DNA of 64,000 nucleotides from Micromonospora nigra (lineage in GTDB: Bacteria; Actinomycetota; Actinomycetes; Mycobacteriales; Micromonosporaceae): assembly GCF_900091585.1 (NCBI RefSeq), contig NZ_FMHT01000003.1, positions 4,827,501 through 4,891,500 on the forward strand, read 5' to 3'. This document shows positions 54,275-62,233 of this stretch, piece by piece. The notes under the pieces are model-generated. The model saw only the letters and a list, made by a program, of their open reading frames with translations. It ran no database searches and was not told the DNA's origin. How positions within the stretch are numbered: position 1 is the stretch's first letter; the number at the start of each line of letters is the position of its first letter. The translations under genes and the position numbers were made by a program.

Positions 54275-55198
54275 TCATGCCCGGTCGACGTCGATCGGCC
54301 GCACGGCCGAGCGGGGCCGCACCACCGGGGCGGGTGCCGGCCGGTCCCGGGCGGCGCGGAAGGCCCCCGGGCTCACGCCGACCTCGCGGCTGAAGAACCG
54401 CCCGAAGTTGGTCGGCTCGGTGAAGCCGAGCTGGCGGCCGATCTGGGCGATCGGTTCGTCGGTCGCCGCGAGCAGCCGCCCCGCCTGCAACGCGACCCGC
54501 TCGTCGACGACCTGCTTCGCACTGCGCCCGGTCATCGCCAGGCAGGCCCGGGTGAGGGTACGCACCGAACAGCCCAGCCGGTCGGCGTAGTCCTCGACCC
54601 GGCGGGTGTGCCGGTAGGCGCGTTCCACCTCGCGGCACAGCCGGCGGAAGGTCTCCGCCTCGGGCCGGGCCGGCCCCGTCCGGTCGGTCGGCAGCAGCGC
54701 CAGGCGCAGCAGCAGCACCGCGAGCTGGTGCCGCAGCAGGCCCCGCGCGGCCGGGGTGCCCCGGTGCCGGTGCGCGTCCACGGACAGCTGGCTGACCTCG
54801 CTGATCACCGCGTCCTCGTCCTCCCCGGCGAGCTGCATCCAGGTGGGGACCGCGTCGAGGTCGACGTCGAGCCCGCCCAGCGCGGACGTGGTCCAGCGCA
54901 CCACGGTCGCGTCGAACTGCGGGCCGGCGCACCGCAGCACCTGCCCCGACCGGACCCGCAGCAGCGTGCCCGGTCGGCAGCGCAGCACGCGGAAGTCGAC
55001 CTCGGCGGTGCCGTGTCCGCCTGTGGTCAGCACCAGCATGTCCCGGTCCAGCAGGACCGGTCGGCGCCACCCGGGGACGGACGCCAGTTCACCGAGCGTG
55101 ACCGTGTCGATCTCGGGTGGCACCGGGTCGATCTCGGGCGGCTCTGGGGCGGCGGATCCGGGTGGGGCCGGGGCAAGCTGACCGGAAGAGACCATCAT
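54275..55198 (-). CDS. AraC family transcriptional regulator
   Basis: 307 residues. An N-terminal cupin-like sensor half (PVLLDRDMLVLTTGGHGTAEVDF, FRVLRCRPGTLLRV) is followed by the AraC DNA-binding domain: VEDYADRLGCSVRTLTRACLAMTG and IAQIGRQLGFTEPTNFGRFFSREVGVSPGAFR. The N-terminus up to residue 35 is Pro/Glu-rich, with a direct EIDPVPPEIDTV repeat; the true start may be later. It is divergent from the SDR gene, which it may control. Confidence 0.9.
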   Translation of the reverse strand: MMVSSGQLAPAPPGSAAPEPPEIDPVPPEIDTVTLGELASVPGWRRPVLLDRDMLVLTTGGHGTAEVDFRVLRCRPGTLLRVRSGQVLRCAGPQFDATVVRWTTSALGGLDVDLDAVPTWMQLAGEDEDAVISEVSQLSVDAHRHRGTPAARGLLRHQLAVLLLRLALLPTDRTGPARPEAETFRRLCREVERAYRHTRRVEDYADRLGCSVRTLTRACLAMTGRSAKQVVDERVALQAGRLLAATDEPIAQIGRQLGFTEPTNFGRFFSREVGVSPGAFRAARDRPAPAPVVRPRSAVRPIDVDRA

Positions 55199-55324
55199 CT
55201 TCGACCGTAGCCCGTGACCAGCCCGTCCGCATCCCGGCCATGCCCGTCCGCATCCCCGGTGCCGCCGGCGACCTGCGCCGGTACGGGGTGGCGGGCTTGT
55301 CGGGGTGCGGGCCGGCGGTTACGT

Positions 55325-55336
55325 TACCGATCGGTA
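55325..55336. promoter_or_regulatory. Palindrome TACCGATCGGTA
   Basis: Perfect 12-bp palindrome in the 225-bp divergent region between the AraC and SDR genes. Its form (ACCGATCGGT) is more typical of TetR-family operators than of AraC sites. Confidence 0.5.
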
Positions 55337-55423
55337 GCGCCGTCCGGTCACGGCACGACCGCGGCCACCCGCCGCGCTTGCGGCCACCGTGACCGGTCGC
55401 GGCGGCACGCGACTGGCGATGGG

Positions 55424-56206
55424 ATGGACATGACGGATCTGTTCTCGGTGCAAGGCAAGACGGTCCTGGTCACCGGAGGGTCCCGGGGTATCGGGCTGAT
55501 GATCGCCCAGGGCTTCGTCCGGGCCGGCGCGCATGTGATCATCTCGTCCCGGAAGGCCGACGTGTGTGAACGGGTGGCCGGGGAACTGTCCGCCGAGGGG
55601 CGCTGCGAGGCGATCCCCGCCGACCTCGGCCACGACGCCGGCGCCGAAGGGCTCGCCGCCGCCGTCCGCGAGCGCGTCGAGAAACTGGACGTCCTGGTCA
55701 ACAACGCCGGTGCCACGTGGGGCGCGCCGCTGGAGGAATACCCGGAGGCGGCGTTCGACAAGTTGTGGGCGGTCAACGTCAAGGCGGTGTTCCGGCTCAC
55801 CACCGCACTGCTGCCCGCCCTGCGCGCCGCCGCCGGCCCCGAAGACCCCGCCCGTGTGATCAACATCGGCTCGATCGACGGGCTGCGGGTGCCCTTCATG
55901 GAGGTCTACGCGTACTCGGCGACGAAGGCGGCCGTGCACATGCTGACCCGCAGCCTCGCCCACCAGCTCGCCGGCGACCAGATCACCGTCAACGCGATCG
56001 CCCCGGGGCCGTTCGAGAGCAAGATGATGGCGTTCGCGCTCAACGACCCGGCCTCCCGGGCCGCCATCGAGGGGCAGGTGCCGCTGGGGCGCATCGGTCG
56101 GCCCGAGGACATGGCGGGCACCGCGATCTTCCTGTCGTCGCGCGCCGGGTCGTACCTGACCGGTGCGGTGATCCCGGTCGACGGGGGTATCACCACGCAC
56201 GGCTGA
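55424..56206 (+). CDS. Short-chain dehydrogenase/reductase
   Basis: 260 residues from ATG 55424 (ATG 55430 is also possible). NAD(P) motif VLVTGGSRGIGLMIA, then VLVNNAGATWG, INIGSIDGLRVPF with the catalytic Ser, and YAYSATKAAV (YxxxK). The C-terminal PLGRIGRPEDMAGTAIFLSS and GAVIPVDGGITTHG are classical SDR. The substrate is unknown. It is divergent from the AraC regulator. Confidence 0.92.
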   Translation: MDMTDLFSVQGKTVLVTGGSRGIGLMIAQGFVRAGAHVIISSRKADVCERVAGELSAEGRCEAIPADLGHDAGAEGLAAAVRERVEKLDVLVNNAGATWGAPLEEYPEAAFDKLWAVNVKAVFRLTTALLPALRAAAGPEDPARVINIGSIDGLRVPFMEVYAYSATKAAVHMLTRSLAHQLAGDQITVNAIAPGPFESKMMAFALNDPASRAAIEGQVPLGRIGRPEDMAGTAIFLSSRAGSYLTGAVIPVDGGITTHG

Positions 56207-56310
56207 GCACCGCCCTGCCGGTGAGGGCTGCCCGCGTACCCCCTGGTGCGTCGGAGCCGCGCGGACTCGGCAGATCCGCGCGGCCCCGGCGTTGCCGGAC
56301 TCCGGTCTGT

Positions 56311-56742
56311 TCAGCGACCGGCCAACAACCGGTTCACCGCGGTGTCGACGTCCAGATGCTCGGCCTCGCGGCCACGCGGGACGACGACGTAGGTGCGGCG
56401 CAGGAAGCGCACCAGGACGCTGCGCGGCACCTCGAACAGGGCGTTGCCGTCGGGCGACGACAGCGCCAGGGCGACGAAGTCGCCACGCGGGGTGGCCCAG
56501 GGCCAGACCCGGACGTCCCCGATGCCGGCCGGCTCGTCGAGACCGGTGACCAGCAACTCCCGGGCGAAGGACCAGCTGACGGCCTCGCCCCCGGCGGATT
56601 CGGCGTGGAACAGGACATGGACCGCATACGGGTCAGCAGGGTCGTAGCGCAGACTGGCACGCACCGGCAAGGCGGTGGCGTCAGGTGCGACGAGCCTTAG
56701 CGACGTCTCGACCTCTACGGTCGTCGGTCGGATGACACTCAT
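56311..56742 (-). CDS. ssgB: SsgA/SsgB-like sporulation and cell-division regulator
   Basis: 143 residues, the length of SsgB. Family blocks: RLVAPDATALPVRASLRYD, DPYAVHVLFHAES, VSWSFARELLVTGL, GDVRVWPW and FEVPRSVLVRFLRRTYVVVP. SsgA-like proteins are specific to morphologically complex actinomycetes; SsgB recruits FtsZ to sporulation septa. The symbol is tentative among paralogs. It is a single gene. Confidence 0.82.
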   Translation of the reverse strand: MSVIRPTTVEVETSLRLVAPDATALPVRASLRYDPADPYAVHVLFHAESAGGEAVSWSFARELLVTGLDEPAGIGDVRVWPWATPRGDFVALALSSPDGNALFEVPRSVLVRFLRRTYVVVPRGREAEHLDVDTAVNRLLAGR

Positions 56743-57018
56743 GGACGTTCTCCCCCCGGCACCGCTGCGGAACGCGCGTGTCCCGCTTTTCCCATACTCA
56801 GGTGCTACCTCTGGCTACGCTCCGCCATACGCTGACTTCACCCAGTGGAGGGAAGGGATTCGGAACTACCGCATGAATGTGAGAATTCATGTAGGATTTC
56901 CGGTTTTGCCCAGTGCCTCGGTGCCGCCCGGCATCGGGTGTGCTTCAGTCGTCGACTTACTCCGGTAACGTCCAGTCGGCCGTTGCAGTGACGGGCCGGG
57001 GAGACACTGGGGGGTGAA
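56743..57018. promoter_or_regulatory. Divergent intergenic region with CATGAAT inverted repeat
   Basis: 276 bp, AT-richer than its surroundings. CATGAAT (56872-56878) and ATTCATG (56885-56891) form an inverted repeat with a 6-bp spacer. It lies 130 bp upstream of the SsgB-like start. Confidence 0.35.
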
Positions 57019-57642
57019 ATGGTCACGAAGCGATCCTCATTGGATCCCAAGGCGAGGCCACGCCGGTCGAACGTCGCGGCACAAACGGCCGAAAAGCGGG
57101 GGTACGGGGTGCCGAACGAGCAACGCGGCGAACGTGGTCGAACCGGACGGCCGACCGGCCGACGGGGGAGTGGCCCGACAGTGAACGGCCCGACGGCCAC
57201 CGAGGCCGAGCCGGGCAGTCTCGCCGTCGCCGACCGCCGTGAGCCGTCCCGTTGGCGGCAGCGCATCTCCACCACTCTCGCCCTGATCCGGGCCAACCCC
57301 ACGGGGCGGGTCGCGTTGAAGGTCGTCGTCGCGGTCGTCGGCGCTCTCGTCGTGACCGTCGGCGTCGCCCTCATTCCGTTGCCCGGCCCCGGCTGGCTGC
57401 TCGTCATCGCCGGCCTCGGCGTGTGGGCCGTCGAGTTCCACTGGGCCAGGCGCCTGCTCGCCTTCACCCGTCGACACGTCCAGAGTTGGACGCAGTGGGT
57501 GAAGGAGCGGTCGCTTTCCGTGCGGTTAGTGCTCGGTGCGGTCGGCATGGTGTTCGTCAGCGTGGTGGTGTGGCTCTCGCTGAAGTACAGCCTCGGCATC
57601 GACCTGGTCGCACAGTTCCTGCGCTACCTGGCGACGACGTGA
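57019..57642 (+). CDS. TIGR02611 family membrane protein
   Basis: 207 residues. A basic, polar N-terminus of about 75 residues is followed by membrane segments ALKVVVAVVGALVVTVGVALIPL and GPGWLLVIAGLGVWAVEF, the PLPGPGWL turn being the family hallmark, and a third segment VLGAVGMVFVSVVVWLSL. Function unknown. It lies directly before the tRNA-Val gene. Confidence 0.85.
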   Translation: MVTKRSSLDPKARPRRSNVAAQTAEKRGYGVPNEQRGERGRTGRPTGRRGSGPTVNGPTATEAEPGSLAVADRREPSRWRQRISTTLALIRANPTGRVALKVVVAVVGALVVTVGVALIPLPGPGWLLVIAGLGVWAVEFHWARRLLAFTRRHVQSWTQWVKERSLSVRLVLGAVGMVFVSVVVWLSLKYSLGIDLVAQFLRYLATT

Positions 57643-57788
57643 TGCCGCCGGACTGATCGCCGGCCGGGGTGTGTCAGCCGTCGGGTCGCGGCCGGCCCGT
57701 TGTCCGATGGTCGACGCTCCGCTGTCGGCGGCACGCGGACCCGGATTTTTGGTCCGGTGCCGCGATCGGGTAGAGTCAGCGGCGCTGA

Positions 57789-57860
57789 GGGCGATTAGCT
57801 CAGCGGGAGAGCGCTTCGTTCACACCGAAGAGGTCACTGGTTCGATCCCAGTATCGCCCA
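57789..57860 (+). tRNA. tRNA-Val (CAC), likely integration site
   Basis: 72 nt cloverleaf. Acceptor GGGCGAT/ATCGCCC and anticodon stem CTTCG/CGAAG enclosing TTCACAC (anticodon CAC). TAGAGT at 57771-57776 is a probable -10 element. Its 3' end adjoins the element-like gene cluster, the usual arrangement when an integrase uses a tRNA 3' end. Confidence 0.97.
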
Positions 57861-57879
57861 CGTAAAGAAACAGCAGTTG

Positions 57880-57913
57880 AAAGGCCGGTTGGGGGAGTCC
57901 CCGACCGGCCTTT
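57880..57913 (+). terminator. Hairpin terminator after tRNA-Val
   Basis: 15-bp stem (57880-57894 with 57899-57913) with one G-U pair and a 4-nt loop, ending in TTT. It is 20 bp after the tRNA and 21 bp before the stop of the convergent gene. Confidence 0.75.
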
Positions 57914-57933
57914 CCACTAACCGCCGACGGAGA

Positions 57934-58548
57934 TCATGAGTCGCCGGTGAGTCGCCGCGCACGGGCCGGTCCCAACGGCGTCACCCCGACATCCGCCAGC
58001 CGCGCCTGATAGCCGATCTCGAACCCCTGCTCGATACCGTCCTCCCGTGCCCTGCGCACCGCGGCGACGGCTGGGTCGGTCGCCGCGTCCACAGTGGTCG
58101 CCAGGATGCCCACCGTCGCACCCTGACTCGATGCCGACGCGTACATGTGGCCGGTCGCCCGGTGCGGTGGGGAGTAGGTGCGCGACGCCGAGCGGACGTG
58201 CGACTCCAGGAAGCTGGTCAGCTCCGCCAGCCTCCGGTTCGTCGCCGCCAGGTCCTCGCGCACCTGGTGCACCGTCACGCCCAAGTCCCGGTGCACACGC
58301 GCCTCGGCGCGGTCGGCTACGTGGCAGGTCGTCCAGCCGCAGCCGCCGATGCCGAGCGCTGCACCGAGGATGGCGTACAGGCCGTGGGGCAGGTCGATGT
58401 GGGTCGTGGAGTCGAACAGGCAGGCCACGCCCGCTCCGGTTGCGGCGATCGTGCCGATGATGATGAATACGGTCTGTGCGGCGCCGTTGCTGCCGGCCGG
58501 TTCTCTGTCCTCTTCGATGTCGCTGGTGGTCCCCCTGTGAACTGTCAT
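57934..58548 (-). CDS. Element-borne membrane protein of unknown function
   Basis: 204 residues. Polar N-terminus, membrane segments AAQTVFIIIGTIAATGAGVACLF and GLYAILGAALGIGGCGW, then a helical region (VREDLAATNRRLAELTSFLESHV) likely to form a coiled coil, and a soluble C-terminus. No family was recognised. AAGTTTCAC/GTGAAACTT inverted arms (58554-58562, 58612-58620) lie just upstream. Confidence 0.65.
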   Translation of the reverse strand: MTVHRGTTSDIEEDREPAGSNGAAQTVFIIIGTIAATGAGVACLFDSTTHIDLPHGLYAILGAALGIGGCGWTTCHVADRAEARVHRDLGVTVHQVREDLAATNRRLAELTSFLESHVRSASRTYSPPHRATGHMYASASSQGATVGILATTVDAATDPAVAAVRRAREDGIEQGFEIGYQARLADVGVTPLGPARARRLTGDS

Positions 58549-58681
58549 CGTGGAAGTTTCACGGATGGGACGCGACGTGAGGCAATGGTGACTCGCCGCT
58601 ATGCGCAGATAGTGAAACTTGAGTGAGCAACGGTTAACATGCCGTTCACCTTCCGGGCCTCCGAGCTGCCCGAACGGCCCA

Positions 58682-59092
58682 TCAGGGTAGACGGAATGTC
58701 ATGCGGTAGCGGTGCGCCGGATACAGGTCCATGAGCCCGTCCGGATGGATGACCACCAGCAGCGGCACACCCTCCGGCACCGCGTACACCCGACGCTCCT
58801 CCGGTGTCGGCTGCCGGGCCGACACCCACTCGCCCGGCTCCACCCACACCGTCTCCGGCTCCACCGGCACCCGCACCACCACACCCCGGCCCCGGACCGC
58901 CTCGGCCAGGCCCTCGCTGCGCAGCAGCTGCACCGCCGCGCGAGCGGTGACCAGGCTGACGCCGTACTCCTGGGACAGCTGCCGCTCCGACGGTAGCCGG
59001 TCGCCGGGCTTGAGCTGCTCAGACGTAATCCGGGCACGCAGGATCGCGGCCAGCTCGTTGCGGCCGACAGGGTCCTGCCCCGGGTACACCAC
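58682..59092 (-). CDS. Short GntR family regulator of the element
   Basis: 136 residues. GntR winged helix: ILRARITSEQLKPGDRLPSERQLSQEYGVSLVTARAAVQLLRSEGL, then EAVRGRGVVVRVP. Only about 50 residues follow, with no full FadR or UTRA sensor domain. Short GntR proteins of this kind control transfer in AICEs (KorSA class). It is divergent from the XRE/TPR gene across 157 bp that hold two palindromes. Confidence 0.87.
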   Translation of the reverse strand: MVYPGQDPVGRNELAAILRARITSEQLKPGDRLPSERQLSQEYGVSLVTARAAVQLLRSEGLAEAVRGRGVVVRVPVEPETVWVEPGEWVSARQPTPEERRVYAVPEGVPLLVVIHPDGLMDLYPAHRYRMTFRLP

Positions 59093-59117
59093 GGGCGGAG
59101 GGTAGACAGCAATCTCG

Positions 59118-59145
59118 ACCTGTCCGGACAGGTACCCGAGTACCT
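59118..59145. promoter_or_regulatory. Operator pair in the GntR/XRE divergent promoter
   Basis: ACCTGTCCGGACAGGT at 59118-59133 is a perfect 16-bp palindrome. It overlaps AGGTAC-N4-GTACCT at 59130-59145, which recurs at 60536-60551. Both lie just upstream of the GntR gene. Confidence 0.65.
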
Positions 59146-59249
59146 GTATCCGATGCTTTTCGTTGACCCTTGCGTTACCGTCCGAAGTGGCGGCCCGCCG
59201 GGGTAGAGGCCGGCAGGGCCGCCGCCCAGCCCTCTACCTGGGAGACGTC

Positions 59250-60485
59250 ATGGAGCCGACCATCGGCGAGCACCTCGCCCGCATCCGCCGCCAGTCCACC
59301 CTCACGCAGGAGCAACTCGCCGACCGTGCTGGTGTGTCCGTGGAGACCGTCCGCAAGCTGGAGCAGGGGGAGCGCACGTCCGCCCGCATGTCCACGCTCA
59401 AGTCCCTTGCCGGCGCGCTCGGCGTGCCCACCACCGCGCTGATGGGCAACGCCGCCCAGGCCGTCGACCGGCGCGAGCCCGACGCCGCACCGATCGGCCT
59501 CGTCGGCGTCCGGCGTGCCCTCACTCCCGTCGCTGGTCTCGACGGACAGCCGGTCGCCGCCACCACCGCAGCCGAGCCGCCCACCGTCAACCGGGTGCGC
59601 CGCTCCGTGCTCGCCGCGAACACCATCTACCACGCCAACGACTACGCCGCCGCCATCACCCTCGTCCCCAGCCTGCTCGCCGACGCCCGCGCCCTCGTCG
59701 ACGCCACCGACGGCGACGCGCAGCTGGCCGCATACGCCCTGGCCTCGCAGGCCCACCAGCTCGTCGGGCGGCTGCTGATCCAGCTGCGGCAGGTCGACCT
59801 CGCGCACGTCGCCATCACCCAGGCGCTCGATCACGCGCGCCGCAGCGGCGACCAGGTGGTGGGCGCTGCGGCCGTCGCACCGATGTGCTGGCTGCTGCTG
59901 CGTCAGGCCCGCTTCGCTGAGGCCGAGGCCCTGGCGGTGCGGACCGCCGAGCAGGTGGAGCCGCGGCTGTCCGCGGCGTCGCCGGCCGAGCTGGCCTCGT
60001 GGGGGTTCCTACTCATGAAGGCGGCCTCGGCGGCGGTGCGCGACGCCCGGCACGACGACGCCCGCGACATGCTGGACCTGGCGGCGGCCGGCGCGCACCG
60101 GCTCGGCGGCCGACCGAACCCCAACGCCGACGTCATGGGCAACGACTTCTCGACCGAGGGCGTGCACCTCATGCGGGTCGAGGCGGCGGTGATCGCCGGC
60201 CAGCCCGACCAGGCGCTCGCCCTGGCGCAGGAGGTGCACCGCTCGCCGCAGGTCACCCCGTCGTCGCGGCAGCGGCACCGCCTGGACGTGGCGTGGTCGC
60301 ACGTAGAGCTGGGCCAGTACGCGGACGCGACCGGCGTGCTGCTGGAGTTGCGGGACCGGGCTCCGGCGTGGCTGCGGCAGCAGCGGTACGCACGGGAGAT
60401 CGTGCGGTCCATCGCGGACGGCCGCCGGCGGGCGATGTCGTCGGAGCTGGCGGAGCTGGCCGCACTGGTGGGGTGCACCCCCTGA
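59250..60485 (+). CDS. XRE-family regulator with TPR-like C-terminal domain
   Basis: 411 residues from ATG 59250 with GGGAG upstream. The HTH is at about 5-60 (IGEHLARIRRQSTLTQEQLADRAGVSVETVRKLEQG). The long C-terminal part (115-400) is all-helical with TPR-like repeats (AAYALASQAHQLVGRLLIQL, AWSHVELGQYADATGVLLEL). Such proteins are common in actinobacteria, often next to DUF397 genes as here, and are thought to be regulators of development or of mobile elements. Confidence 0.87.
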   Translation: MEPTIGEHLARIRRQSTLTQEQLADRAGVSVETVRKLEQGERTSARMSTLKSLAGALGVPTTALMGNAAQAVDRREPDAAPIGLVGVRRALTPVAGLDGQPVAATTAAEPPTVNRVRRSVLAANTIYHANDYAAAITLVPSLLADARALVDATDGDAQLAAYALASQAHQLVGRLLIQLRQVDLAHVAITQALDHARRSGDQVVGAAAVAPMCWLLLRQARFAEAEALAVRTAEQVEPRLSAASPAELASWGFLLMKAASAAVRDARHDDARDMLDLAAAGAHRLGGRPNPNADVMGNDFSTEGVHLMRVEAAVIAGQPDQALALAQEVHRSPQVTPSSRQRHRLDVAWSHVELGQYADATGVLLELRDRAPAWLRQQRYAREIVRSIADGRRRAMSSELAELAALVGCTP

Positions 60486-60488
60486 CTG

Positions 60489-60551
60489 GTACGTAACGTA
60501 CGACAGTCGCGACCGTCTGGTGATGGTGGTACGTGAGGTACCTGGGTACCT
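60489..60551. promoter_or_regulatory. Cluster of GTAC palindromes upstream of the small-ORF train
   Basis: GTACGTAACGTAC (60489-60501) is a perfect palindrome. GGTACGTGAGGTACC (60528-60542) and AGGTAC-N4-GTACCT (60536-60551) overlap. The last is the same motif as in the GntR promoter at 59130-59145. No gene lies in this 160-bp gap. Confidence 0.6.
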
Positions 60552-60645
60552 GACTTCACTCCCGCGACTCTGAGGTCAGGGCGTCGTCACTCGCCGCACA
60601 CGGCGTGCGGCCGGGACGCCCCCCTTGGAGGGAGGCGACACCACC

Positions 60646-60813
60646 ATGCGCACCATCCGTGCCGCGCTGCGCTGGCTCACCCGCCGGCCCGCGCCGCCTG
60701 TCCCGCCGGGCACCGCGCAGCGGATCCAGGACCGGGAGGCGACAGCCGCCAAGGCCCTGATACTCGCCCACGCCCGTGCCGCTGAGCACCGCTACGGCGG
60801 GACCGCGCGGTGA
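60646..60813 (+). CDS. Small basic protein, first of the element ORF train
   Basis: 55 residues from ATG 60646, preceded by GGAGGGAGG 9 bp upstream. The sequence is Arg/Ala-rich (TIRAALRWLTRRPAPPVPPG) with a helical second half. No family was recognised. Its stop overlaps the GTG start of the next gene (GTGA). Confidence 0.55.
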   Translation: MRTIRAALRWLTRRPAPPVPPGTAQRIQDREATAAKALILAHARAAEHRYGGTAR

Positions 60814-61070
60814 GCATCGACATCACGCCCGGCACCCGGGTGTCCGTGCGCCCTCACGAGTGGCAGCCCACCCCCGGCATAGAGGGGCAGACGTGCCACG
60901 ACCTCAAGGTCGTGTCCGTGCACGACAACCCCGACGACTCCCGGTTCGCGTGGGTGCGCGCCCACGGCATCGACTGCTCGTGGCCCACCGCCGACTGCAC
61001 CGCGCCGTGGTGCTGGGAAGTGCTGGTGTCCGTCGACGTCCTCGCCGCCGTCGCGGCCGGCACCCGATGA
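60810..61070 (+). CDS. Small element protein of unknown function
   Basis: 86 residues from GTG 60810, coupled by a 4-base overlap to genes on both sides. It has a compact acidic/aromatic composition with three Cys (GIDCSWPTADCTAPWCWEV). No domain recognised. Confidence 0.6.
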   Translation: MSIDITPGTRVSVRPHEWQPTPGIEGQTCHDLKVVSVHDNPDDSRFAWVRAHGIDCSWPTADCTAPWCWEVLVSVDVLAAVAAGTR

Positions 61071-61375
61071 TCCTGGCGCCCACCCCCGCCGAGACGCACG
61101 CCTGGTGGCGGACCCTGCGGGAGCACCGTCCCCGGGCCAGCCGGTCATGTCCACACTGCGGCACCCGACGCTGCCGGCCGTGGGTGGAGGCGTTCACCGA
61201 GCTGATCGCCCACGACCTGTACCACCTCGGACCACCCCCCACCGATGACCGGCCGCAACCCGTGGTCGGCGCACGAGAGGAGCAACCTGATGGAGCAGCG
61301 GACCTGGAAGCGGCCGATGCGGTGCGACAACTCCAGCCCCAACTGCGTGGAGGTGTCCGCCACGCCCGCCGGTGA
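61067..61375 (+). CDS. Small Cys-containing protein overlapping the DUF397 gene
   Basis: 102 residues from ATG 61067 (ATGA overlap with the previous gene). SCPHCGTRRCRPWV is a zinc-ribbon-like CxxC cluster. The last 30 residues are read from DNA that also encodes the start of the DUF397 protein in another frame; they are Ala/Gln-rich and may be less constrained. Confidence 0.5.
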   Translation: MILAPTPAETHAWWRTLREHRPRASRSCPHCGTRRCRPWVEAFTELIAHDLYHLGPPPTDDRPQPVVGAREEQPDGAADLEAADAVRQLQPQLRGGVRHARR

Positions 61376-61481
61376 CCGCCTGGTGCGCGACAGCAAGAAC
61401 CCGTCCGGGCCGGTGCTCGAGTTCACCGCAGACGAGTGGTCGGCGTTCGAGGGCTCGATCCGTGCGGGCCAGACGTTCTGA
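61290..61481 (+). CDS. DUF397 domain protein
   Basis: 63 residues from ATG 61290 with AGAGGAG upstream. CDNSSPNCVEVS and VRDSKNPSGPVLEFTADEWSAF are DUF397 hallmarks. DUF397 proteins usually accompany an XRE regulator and probably act with it, as in toxin-antitoxin-like or bldB-type regulatory pairs; here the XRE/TPR gene is 0.8 kb upstream. The gene overlaps the previous frame by 86 bases. Confidence 0.85.
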   Translation: MEQRTWKRPMRCDNSSPNCVEVSATPAGDRLVRDSKNPSGPVLEFTADEWSAFEGSIRAGQTF

Positions 61482-61746
61482 CCCGTCGCCGCAGCACGTA
61501 CCGAGGCCGGCTCCCAGGGTGGGGCCGGCCTCGGCCGCGAAGGCGTCGAAGTGCCTGGGCTGCGCGGACAACATCCTCGATCTGCCGCACCAGTGCGGTG
61601 GGGACCGGATCCCGGTGGAGGAGCTGGGCTGGTACTGCGACTGCCCGCAGCCGTTGTGCCGGCGTGCGCAGGCCGGCGAGTACCCGCCTGAGCGGACGGC
61701 GTACGCACGGAAGGGCAGGGTTGGCGGTAGCACATCTGCGGGTTGA
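61462..61746 (+). CDS. Small Cys-rich protein, possible zinc-binding
   Basis: 94 residues from GTG 61462 with GAGGG upstream, overlapping the DUF397 stop by 20 bases. After a disordered start, CLGCADNILDLPHQC and WYCDCPQPLCRRA hold seven Cys/His candidates for a zinc site. It was compared with WhiB iron-sulfur proteins but the spacing does not fit. Confidence 0.5.
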   Translation: MRARRSDPSPQHVPRPAPRVGPASAAKASKCLGCADNILDLPHQCGGDRIPVEELGWYCDCPQPLCRRAQAGEYPPERTAYARKGRVGGSTSAG

Positions 61747-61975
61747 TCGGGTGGCTGTCCACAGGGGCGGGGTTGTCCACAGGGCCAGGTTCGGCGGGTT
61801 GCCGGGCCTGGCCTTCGTCGTGCACGGTGGACGGGTCGGCGCGGCCACTCTCCGGGCTGCCGGCCACACCCGCGCGGTGGTGGGGCGGCCCCGGTCAGCA
61901 GGCCACCGACGGTCCGGGCCCGGACCCCCCGATCTTGACTTGCGCCGCCCGCATTAGTGTCGTACGTTTACCCCC
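61747..61975. other. Gene-free gap with two DnaA-box-like 9-mers
   Basis: 229 bp. CTGTCCACA at 61755-61763 and TTGTCCACA at 61773-61781 lie 18 bp apart in the same orientation; TTGTCCACA is the strong DnaA box of streptomycete oriC. TTGACT at 61935-61940 may be part of the promoter of the next gene, but no well-spaced -10 element was found. Confidence 0.45.
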
Positions 61976-62152
61976 GTGAGCGAGGAAAGACGCCGACCGG
62001 GACGACCGGCCACCGGCCTCACCCCGCAGCTCAACGTCAGGGTGCTGAAGACCGTGCAGGATGCGGCCCGCGCCAAGGCAGAGCAGCGCGGCGAGAAGTT
62101 CGCCGACGTCGTCACCAGGCTGCTGAGGCAGTACACCGAGCAGCCGGACTGA
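61976..62152 (+). CDS. Ribbon-helix-helix type DNA-binding protein
   Basis: 58 residues from GTG 61976. A basic start (SEERRRPGRPATG) is followed by TPQLNVRVLKTVQDAARAKAEQRGEKFADVVTRLL, the strand-helix-helix pattern of Arc/CopG-like proteins. It probably controls copy number or element genes. It is followed by a hairpin. Confidence 0.7.
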   Translation: MSEERRRPGRPATGLTPQLNVRVLKTVQDAARAKAEQRGEKFADVVTRLLRQYTEQPD

Positions 62153-62170
62153 TTACCCACAACAGAAGAC

Positions 62171-62208
62171 GGGCCCGGCAGGTGCGCCAACACCTGTGCT
62201 CCGGGCCC
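62171..62208 (+). terminator. Hairpin after the ribbon-helix-helix gene
   Basis: GGGCCCGG (62171-62178) pairs with CCGGGCCC (62201-62208), and CAGGTG (62179-62184) with CACCTG (62191-62196), leaving a 4-nt bulge on the right arm. Confidence 0.6.
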
Positions 62209-62233
62209 TTGATCAGGAAGTGAGTCCTGACCC

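Noticed and set aside
61462..61746. WhiB-like iron-sulfur protein
   Set aside because: Cysteines are present, but the C-x29-C-x2-C-x5-C spacing and the GVWGG motif of WhiB proteins are absent.
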